From positions 1 to 11,026 of the forward strand of contig CALFYR010000468.1 of NCBI GenBank assembly GCA_937954195.1: a stretch of 11,026 nucleotides of DNA, read 5' to 3'. Shown here piece after piece: positions 5,175-11,026 of the stretch (its first letter is position 1; each line of letters starts with the position of its first letter). The stretch is from an uncultured Dehalococcoidia bacterium (GTDB lineage: Bacteria > Chloroflexota > Dehalococcoidia > Tepidiformales > Tepidiformaceae). A program made the position numbers and the translations under genes. Below the pieces are notes generated by a model, which was given only the letters and a program-made list of their open reading frames with translations, was not told where the DNA came from and made no database searches.

Positions 5175-8100
5175 TGCGCACTTTGTCCGCGTGCTCGGTG
5201 CGAGAGAAGGTACTCGCGCCCCTCGGTTGTCAATTCACGGCCGCGCGGTCCGTGTTTGATATGGCCGAGCCGGACAAGAAATGGCTCAACTTCGTTCAAA
5301 ATGCGGTCCTTGTCGACAGTGCGCATGAGGTTCAGAATGTTCTGTTCGCCCACAGGGCCAGTCGCACGCTCCAGGATTGTGAGATACTCGAAGTCCATTC
5401 TGGTGAGTCCTCGGGCATCAATTTCGCGTGCACGGCGAACATCTTCAAGGTGATCGGGCAGGGGCTTCTGCTCTTCGGAGACCATCACCGCCGTTTCGAG
5501 AGCCTCTGCCAACTGGATAGCGATGCGCGGAACGCATCGGCCGAGTCTCGCGACCAGTTCGTAGACGGTGTCCTGCCATTCCTCGTGGGGAACCTTCCAG
5601 CGAAGGATGCTCGCAACCTCGGCCTCCGTGTATTCGCGGAGTTGAATCTCGTCGCACCGGCTGGCGAAGGCAGCATCGACATCTGAAACGCGAGTCGTGG
5701 CAAAAAGGAAAGTCGCGCGATGTACGCGAGCAACATGGTCAGTCAGCACGACCGTTCTGTCGGCGGCTTCCAGCATGGTCAGAAGCGCTTCCTGGAGTGC
5801 GCGAGGAACAAGGTGTACCTCGTCAATGAAAATCGTGAGCGCTGGATACTCCATAACAGGAAGTCCGACCTGTTGTCCCACTTGGGAAGCCGAGAGGTTG
5901 TGCGCTGAAATCTCGCCATTTACGAGTTCGAAGAGCTTGTCGCGACTCGAAACGCCGCGGCCGTCAAGCTTGATGAACGGCAGCCCGAGCGCACGTGCCA
6001 TCCGGCGGGCGAGTTCTGTCTTGCCAGTGCTCGGCAGTCCGGTGAACAGGTAATTCTTGGCCAAGTGCGGCGGAAGCTCGATAAGGGCGCGCAGCAAGTC
6101 GTTCGACAATCGTGTCACGGCTGGGTCGTTGCCAACAAACCCCTCGAATGCGTCGCGCACACGCTGTCGGATTTCGGGTGGGACACGCGAGCCAGCTTGG
6201 GGCTGCCCCCCCGGCATGCCCGCGGCCGTGGTTGTAGACACGGCGGGCGGTACTGGGGGGTTCGCCACCTCTGGCCGGGCTGGTACCGGCGTGCCGGAAG
6301 TCTGGTTCGTGGCCGAGGAAGCTGTCGGAGCCGGGCCTGTTGTTGCTGCGGAAGCGGGTGTTGTTGGCGCGGGCGGCGCTGCCGGCGCCGAGGCAACCGC
6401 GGCGGTCGCCGGCAGCGTGGCGGCAGGCGGTGGCGCCGTCACGGCACCGCAGCCCGGGAACGAGAAGTCCATTTGCGTGACTGCTGTGTCGGCCGCCGGA
6501 GAAACACCCGTGCCTCCGGAGAGCAACGCCCGGGCGTCGTCTTGCGACACGATGATCGTGTCTTGGCGATGATCGCCGTCGAGGTCGGCAACGCGCGTTG
6601 TCGTCGAACCGTCAAACACCACCAGCCTGCCGGCGGTGGTGACCGTCACGCGAGCGGTGCCTTCAAGCACGTCCTGCATGGTGCGCTGGTGAACGGCAGC
6701 CCATTCCGGGTTCGGGTGTTGATGTAGCCAGTGGGCGGCGTAGATTCGGAAAGCAAAGTCGAGGAGTTGGGCGAGTAACGCGTTCACGCAGGTGCGCCAT
6801 AGATCGCTGGCAGGAGGCTGTATCCATAGCGCTTGCAGGAGCCCGCCCAGCGTGTGTGCCTGGATGAGGGCGTCGCGCATGTCGGTCGCCGCCATTCCAC
6901 TCGCCCGGTACTTGATCTCGACGGGAGTAATCTTGATCGAGACCGGCTGACCCGCGGCTGGTAACTGGATTGCGACGACCAAAAGATCGGGCCGCTGCGC
7001 GCTGGCGGAAGCCGGCAACGTCGCGCGGCGGAGCCGGTCGAACAAGTCCTCGTACGGATCTACGGGGAGGACCAAGTGAATGCAGTTGCCAAGCCACACC
7101 GGGAGGCGCGCCGCGGTAGCGTTGAGACGGAAGGCATCCTGGAGAAGCCGGGTGGCCAGGAGCAGCCCGAGCTCGCCGCGTGACTGACTACCCCCGCTCG
7201 CGAGGCGCTTGAGAATCGGGATGCCGTGCCTGGACACTTCCTCTAGCAACCCCGGGATGCTCGGGGGCGGATTGACCACGAGCGAAGCCGCGTGTTCAAC
7301 GGCGTTGCACATGGCCGTGGTTGGCTGGGCGACAAGGTAGTACCCGAGGCTGCTTTCGCCCCCACCGAGGACCCCGGGTAACTCGTAGTCCCACAAGTAT
7401 CCGCTTTGCCCAACCGTGCCGCGAACGATGCACGCAGGGTCAATCTGGCTCGACGTGAGCGACAAGAAAATGGCGTCGCGCAACCTGCTTCCAACAGCAT
7501 CCTGGTTTGGGGTGAACCGGAAATGAGTGTGCTGTGCGTCGGCAGTGACCAATTGTTCGTACTGCTGAACCGTTTGCGATAGCAGGGATGGCAAGTCGTT
7601 TCCCGTGAGCCGCGTCGTGGATACGCGTGATTCGAGAATGGATCGCGCGTCCTGGAAATCCTCGCGAATGCGTGCGCGGTAGAGAACCCCGGGCGCCGTA
7701 GCCGACCGTGTCCCGCCAGAGGCTGCCTCGTGCGACCGGGCACCAAGCTGGTCGATGATCGTGAGGTCGAGCTTCGGGACAGGCGCGGCAGGTTGTAGCT
7801 TGAACCATCGCGCCCGCTCGCCCGTAATCTCGGAGAGGTCGGCAAGCTCCTCCGGCGAGGGGTCGGCGGCGCCTCGCGTGTCGAACACCTCCACTCGCAG
7901 GCTGCTCAATGGATTGACGAAGTCCTGCGAATGCTGGACTTTGCTCCAGCGGAATACCCCGTCACCGCACTCGCTGGATGTTTCGGCATCGCCGACGATT
8001 CCCACGCGCAACGTCGCGCGGGCGGGGAGCAGGCGATTGACCTCGTCGAGGCTGTCCTGAGTTTGCTGGGCGGTAAAGCCTCCCGTGATGGCCTGCACTT

Positions 8101-10456
8101 GTAAGCCAAGATCGGAGAGCCGGCGCATCGCTTCCGCGCGCGGAGCGGGCCTGTCGAGAAACGCGGTATTGATGAGCACGGCCCAGTGGGGATGCTCGCA
8201 CGGCAGCGAGAAGAACGCGCGCGGCTTCGATGCGTGACCGTCCCACAGTTGCAACAGGGCCGCGTCCGGGCAGTGCGCCGGGCTCAACAGCCCTGCACCG
8301 GGGCAAGGGTGAGCGAGCGAGTCGGCGAGCTGTCGCTGTGCGGTGACATGCCACGCGAGGCGCATCGGGTGAAGGGGTGACAGGAGAACCACGACTGGCT
8401 CATCGGTCGCCACGTGCCGACCGGCCTGAGCATTCCATTCCGCCGTGTGGATTGCCATGACGTCAAGCCAGCCCGCAGCCGCGGCATCCTGGGCCAGCCA
8501 GTCGTGGTATTGGCGGAGGTATTCCAAGACGAGCGGGGCGAGAGTTGCACTACTGAGGTCAATCTCCGAGACGCACCGCTGTTCCTGGTGGATGATCGCT
8601 CGCACAGCTTCGCGGGCAGCGAACAGGGTGGGCGGTGGCGTGATGGCCGGCCGCGGATCAATCTGCGGCATCACGTCACCCAGGGAACGCGAAGCCGCCC
8701 AGTCAACCGCGCGGTGGCCCGCGCCTTCGGAGGTCCAGCACGCGATAACCGGGTGCCAGCTCTCCGCTGCGCCGAGATACGAACCCAGCTCTAGCCGGTG
8801 GAGCGCGTTGTCCGGGGCATGGGGAATGCACTTGCGCTTTGGCTCGCGGTGCTCGCGGATCAACGCTTCGAGCCGTGAACTCGCCACGTCGGCAATATCC
8901 TGGACCGTGACGAGCAGCGTCCACTCCCCGACTGTTGCACCGGCCTGATCCGTCAGGATTACCGTGAACGAGTCGTTGTCTTCCACGTCAACGGTAATCG
9001 ACGTGGACCAGGAACCGGCCCCCGCGACCTGGACCTGGGGTGGCTCGTTCGTGCGCCCGATGCTCACCTGGGTAACGGAATCGGTGTGAAAGACGGTGAG
9101 GTCGGTATTGCCGCCCCTTGAGAGGCTGAGTTCCTGCGTCCATACGCCGCCGCGGGCGGCGTGGACAGGCAACCCGTTGCGCTCGGCGTCGCGGGCGACA
9201 ACGAGGCCTCCGCATGCGAACGACTGCAAGACGATCACGTCCACCGTGCCGGCGCGGAAATTGTTGGCTTCTACCTTGTACTTCGCGGGCTTCCGATGGA
9301 CCGGGGTCGTGGCATCGGACACTCGCGACGGGTCTGTTGCGAGCGGTGGGACGGCCACCGGTGGCGTCCGGTCTATCTTGCGAGTGAACGCCAGAGGGCC
9401 CGGAACCGCACCTTGCGAGGTGGAGGCATGGAGCTCCGCGGTCGTCGTGACGACGAACGGTCCTTTCCGCACCGGGTTCGCGCCCGCTAGCGCGTTCGTG
9501 CAGGCAAGCGCCAGCCGCCCCTGCTGCGGCCCCTGGTCAAGCTCGGCGAGGACCTCGGCAAGGACGGCCGTGGTCAGTGTGTCGTACCAAGGCGGGGCCG
9601 GCGTGGTGACGCGGTAGTACCGGGAGGGCGCGGTCTGGAGCAGCGTCGGCGAGAAGAGGTTCGCAGACAGGTGAATGTACAGGGAGTCGAGACTGTTCCC
9701 GATGGCGTGCTGTTGTGCCGCAGCGGTCGCCTTCATCTGGTCGATTGCGTCGCGAAGACCCTCGGCAGCGACGAACTTGCCCAAGCCGGCGAGAGTCTCG
9801 TAAGCGCCCCGAAAACCCGCGCCGCTCGTACCCAGCACGGGGAGGCCGGCAGCGCGACAGGCTGCATCGACACCGGACGGTCCGGGGACGGTGGAAAGCA
9901 ACCGGTCCATGACTTCCCAGGTCATGGCGTCGCGTGCAGCAGGTTCTAGATGCGAGGACTCGGTGCGTACGAGGCGCAAGAGCTCGCGCGCCTGGGGCTC
10001 TTGAAGGGCGAGCCGGGACGCAACGGCACCGGTGAGATGGGCTTGGAGCGGGTCGTCACCGGCGCGTGCTGACCCGATTTGGCCAATCGTCTCGGTGGTG
10101 TTTGCGAGCGATTCGGGGCGATTGTCCCACGATCGGCGACTAGCAAGCATGAGAACGCGGGGCCGGCTGTTCCTGATGGAGACCGCGTAGTCCCATCCAC
10201 AAACCTGTGAGAGCCCCGTGCCCGCCGCGGGCGCTCCCGGGTCTACCAGGAGAACGATCACGTCGCGCGCCGGGGTTCCGGGCACGAGTTGCCAGTCGTG
10301 CTGTCCCGCGTTCGTCAGGATGGAAAAGAGTTCGCGGATCGCCGCGTCGGGCGGCCCCACCATCACGGGGCGAACTGGGCCGTTGGAATCGCGCGCAATC
10401 GCCGCGCTGAAATGTTGCTCGGCGTAGGTCTTCAAGCATTCTGCAAGGGCGCGCAT
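5171..10456 (-). CDS. Giant fusion protein: nuclease-like central part plus RuvB-like AAA+ motor
   Basis: A 1761-residue cytosolic protein. Residues 1-400 show no motif I can name. About 400-520 is predicted beta-rich, perhaps an Ig-like sandwich. LLSPLHPMRLAW (691-702) is a striking conserved-looking block. RPDLLVV (1155-1161) followed by TPVEIKYR (1177-1184) makes a PD-(D/E)xK signature with Asp1157, Glu1180 and Lys1182. A Pro/Ala/Thr-rich linker spans about 1339-1424. The C-terminal 330 residues are a complete RuvB-like motor: Walker A GLPSTGKT (1473-1480), Walker B IFIDEVH (1542-1548), sensor 1 ATT (1586-1588), Arg finger in FASR (1600), sensor 2 in VPRIA (Arg1644), and a winged helix with GLTRMDFEYL and HGPRGRELTTEG (1683-1746). 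AGAGGA lies seven bases before the ATG. Overall size and the central nuclease recall DptH-type phosphorothioation-dependent restriction proteins, but those end in an FtsK/HerA motor; this link is tentative. Confidence 0.88.
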   Translation of the reverse strand: MRALAECLKTYAEQHFSAAIARDSNGPVRPVMVGPPDAAIRELFSILTNAGQHDWQLVPGTPARDVIVLLVDPGAPAAGTGLSQVCGWDYAVSIRNSRPRVLMLASRRSWDNRPESLANTTETIGQIGSARAGDDPLQAHLTGAVASRLALQEPQARELLRLVRTESSHLEPAARDAMTWEVMDRLLSTVPGPSGVDAACRAAGLPVLGTSGAGFRGAYETLAGLGKFVAAEGLRDAIDQMKATAAAQQHAIGNSLDSLYIHLSANLFSPTLLQTAPSRYYRVTTPAPPWYDTLTTAVLAEVLAELDQGPQQGRLALACTNALAGANPVRKGPFVVTTTAELHASTSQGAVPGPLAFTRKIDRTPPVAVPPLATDPSRVSDATTPVHRKPAKYKVEANNFRAGTVDVIVLQSFACGGLVVARDAERNGLPVHAARGGVWTQELSLSRGGNTDLTVFHTDSVTQVSIGRTNEPPQVQVAGAGSWSTSITVDVEDNDSFTVILTDQAGATVGEWTLLVTVQDIADVASSRLEALIREHREPKRKCIPHAPDNALHRLELGSYLGAAESWHPVIACWTSEGAGHRAVDWAASRSLGDVMPQIDPRPAITPPPTLFAAREAVRAIIHQEQRCVSEIDLSSATLAPLVLEYLRQYHDWLAQDAAAAGWLDVMAIHTAEWNAQAGRHVATDEPVVVLLSPLHPMRLAWHVTAQRQLADSLAHPCPGAGLLSPAHCPDAALLQLWDGHASKPRAFFSLPCEHPHWAVLINTAFLDRPAPRAEAMRRLSDLGLQVQAITGGFTAQQTQDSLDEVNRLLPARATLRVGIVGDAETSSECGDGVFRWSKVQHSQDFVNPLSSLRVEVFDTRGAADPSPEELADLSEITGERARWFKLQPAAPVPKLDLTIIDQLGARSHEAASGGTRSATAPGVLYRARIREDFQDARSILESRVSTTRLTGNDLPSLLSQTVQQYEQLVTADAQHTHFRFTPNQDAVGSRLRDAIFLSLTSSQIDPACIVRGTVGQSGYLWDYELPGVLGGGESSLGYYLVAQPTTAMCNAVEHAASLVVNPPPSIPGLLEEVSRHGIPILKRLASGGSQSRGELGLLLATRLLQDAFRLNATAARLPVWLGNCIHLVLPVDPYEDLFDRLRRATLPASASAQRPDLLVVAIQLPAAGQPVSIKITPVEIKYRASGMAATDMRDALIQAHTLGGLLQALWIQPPASDLWRTCVNALLAQLLDFAFRIYAAHWLHQHPNPEWAAVHQRTMQDVLEGTARVTVTTAGRLVVFDGSTTTRVADLDGDHRQDTIIVSQDDARALLSGGTGVSPAADTAVTQMDFSFPGCGAVTAPPPAATLPATAAVASAPAAPPAPTTPASAATTGPAPTASSATNQTSGTPVPARPEVANPPVPPAVSTTTAAGMPGGQPQAGSRVPPEIRQRVRDAFEGFVGNDPAVTRLSNDLLRALIELPPHLAKNYLFTGLPSTGKTELARRMARALGLPFIKLDGRGVSSRDKLFELVNGEISAHNLSASQVGQQVGLPVMEYPALTIFIDEVHLVPRALQEALLTMLEAADRTVVLTDHVARVHRATFLFATTRVSDVDAAFASRCDEIQLREYTEAEVASILRWKVPHEEWQDTVYELVARLGRCVPRIAIQLAEALETAVMVSEEQKPLPDHLEDVRRAREIDARGLTRMDFEYLTILERATGPVGEQNILNLMRTVDKDRILNEVEPFLVRLGHIKHGPRGRELTTEGREYLLSHRARGQSAQ
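6185..6442 (-). other. Pro/Ala/Thr-rich interdomain linker within the giant protein
   Basis: Residues about 1339-1424 of the 1761-residue protein are almost only Pro, Ala, Thr, Ser, Val and Gly, with runs such as APPPAATLPA and APPAPTTPAS. Such segments are typically disordered. It cleanly separates the nuclease-like body from the RuvB-like motor, marking a probable domain-fusion point. Confidence 0.85.
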
Positions 10457-10463
10457 CCAGGAG

Positions 10464-10469
10464 TCCTCT
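10464..10469 (-). promoter_or_regulatory. Shine-Dalgarno of the giant gene
   Basis: On the minus strand AGAGGA lies seven bases before the ATG at 10456, within the 28-bp gap after the upstream gene. It fixes the start of the large reading frame. No promoter is evident in this gap, so the gene is most likely read from an upstream operon promoter. Confidence 0.75.
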
Positions 10470-10484
10470 TCGCTCGTTCATCCT

Positions 10485-11026
10485 TCAAAATGGTTTGACC
10501 AGCAACCTGCCACCGGCCGCATCCGGGCTGTCCACCACGAGTCCCAACATCGAAAGGTCGCGACCCGTCTTGCCATGCACCAGCTCGCCGGCCGGGACGC
10601 GAAGCCCGTAGTCGCCGAGATGGCGCCTGAAATCGTCGAGGCTCACCGGGATCGCCGGGTTCGCCGAGCAACAAGCGTGCACTAGGGCAACGAGCATGGC
10701 GGGTCCGGGCTGGACCGGGAGAGGCTTGCGCTCGTCCGCGTAAGCCAGCAGGTACGACAAGTCGTAGCAGCGCTGGTCGGGGTCCTTGGCCTTGACCTGC
10801 CCAAGACTGTGACGAGCAAACTCGAAAAGGTTCTTGGTGTAACCCGAGTCGCACTGGGCGAGCGCGCGGAGGTCTTCTCTACTGTCGAACAGGCCCCCGA
10901 CGCGCGCTCGAAGCCAGTGGCCGGCGTCGCCCGCGTCAATCGCCTGCCGGTTCGCGTGCACGTGGGCGAGAAACTCCGCGAGGGCCGCGGGGGCACTCTT
11001 CTGCGGGGTCGTGCTGAACCCGATCG
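10485..11026 (-). CDS. Partial unrecognised protein, upstream operon member (5' end outside window)
   Basis: The frame is open from the stop at 10485 to the window edge, so only the last ~180 residues are seen. The visible part is alpha-helical. It contains YDLSYLLAYADERKPLP in the middle and ends with VSLDDFRRHLGDYGLRV followed by LSMLGLVVDSPDAAGGRLLV. This end has the look of a winged-helix: a helix, a second helix, then a beta-wing around DAAGGRLL. An internal GTG at 10961 is not needed, since the frame continues coding-like beyond it. Only 28 bp separate it from the giant ATPase gene on the same strand, so they probably work together. A Dpt-type or other large-complex subunit is conceivable; I cannot assign a family. 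Confidence 0.75.
   Translation of the reverse strand, partial: IGFSTTPQKSAPAALAEFLAHVHANRQAIDAGDAGHWLRARVGGLFDSREDLRALAQCDSGYTKNLFEFARHSLGQVKAKDPDQRCYDLSYLLAYADERKPLPVQPGPAMLVALVHACCSANPAIPVSLDDFRRHLGDYGLRVPAGELVHGKTGRDLSMLGLVVDSPDAAGGRLLVKPF

Noticed and set aside
4964..5686. Long plus-strand open frame opposite the glycosylase and the start of the RuvB-like domain
   Set aside because: It is antisense to two genes with clear catalytic motifs and shows no family features; long antisense frames are expected in GC-rich DNA.
6057..6727. Gly/Ala-rich and Arg-rich plus-strand frames opposite the linker of the giant protein
   Set aside because: Their low-complexity composition is just the complement of the Pro/Ala-rich linker codons, with no ribosome site or domain.
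9096..9617. 173-codon plus-strand frame opposite the N-terminal part of the giant gene
   Set aside because: Antisense shadow: the minus-strand frame is continuous for 1761 codons and ends in an unmistakable AAA+ domain.

Overview
The window reads as an accessory (defence-island-like) stretch of a fairly GC-rich bacterial chromosome or mobile element. I cannot name the organism. Codon use in the large operon is strongly G/C-biased at third positions. The left ~2.4 kb is visibly less GC-rich and its gene orientations are mixed, which suggests cargo assembled from different sources. I see no rRNA, CRISPR array, insertion sequence, transposase or integrase.

Left part (1-2209). The first ~240 bases carry no convincing gene. 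They hold a tRNA-like T-arm fragment, two hairpins and a short tandem repeat. Next comes a plus-strand Mrr-type restriction endonuclease-like protein (245-1177). It is convergent with a minus-strand protein (1238-2209) that carries its own PD-(D/E)xK nuclease signature.

Middle part (2210-4025). A regulatory interval of about 230 bp lies between divergent genes. On the plus strand it has a near-consensus sigma70 promoter (TTGACT, 18 bp, TATAAT) bracketed by three copies of a TGCGGTGA motif in inverted orientation. This promoter drives a class II Fic protein (inhibitory motif N-terminal to the HPFxxGNGR core) that ends in a winged-helix-like region, a layout consistent with autoregulation. A small unrecognised protein with a strong Shine-Dalgarno sequence follows (3651-4025).

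Right part (4075-11026). This is one tightly packed minus-strand operon of four genes, read from right to left: the C-terminal end of an unrecognised protein cut by the window edge; a 1761-residue protein; a Fe-S HhH-GPD glycosylase; and a 126-residue putative HTH protein. The first two are 28 bp apart, and the last three are joined by two ATGA stop/start overlaps. The giant protein combines a long N-terminal part with no recognised domain, a predicted beta-rich region, a central PD-(D/E)xK nuclease-like motif (PD ... EIK), an ~85-residue Pro/Ala/Thr-rich linker, and a complete RuvB-like AAA+ motor with winged helix. The glycosylase lacks the MutY C-terminal domain and resembles the G/T-mismatch glycosylases (Mig.MthI type) that accompany cytosine methyltransferases. 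Together these look like part of a DNA-modification-linked or phosphorothioation (Dpt)-like defence system whose other genes lie beyond the right edge. The operon architecture and motifs are seen directly; the defence role is inference.
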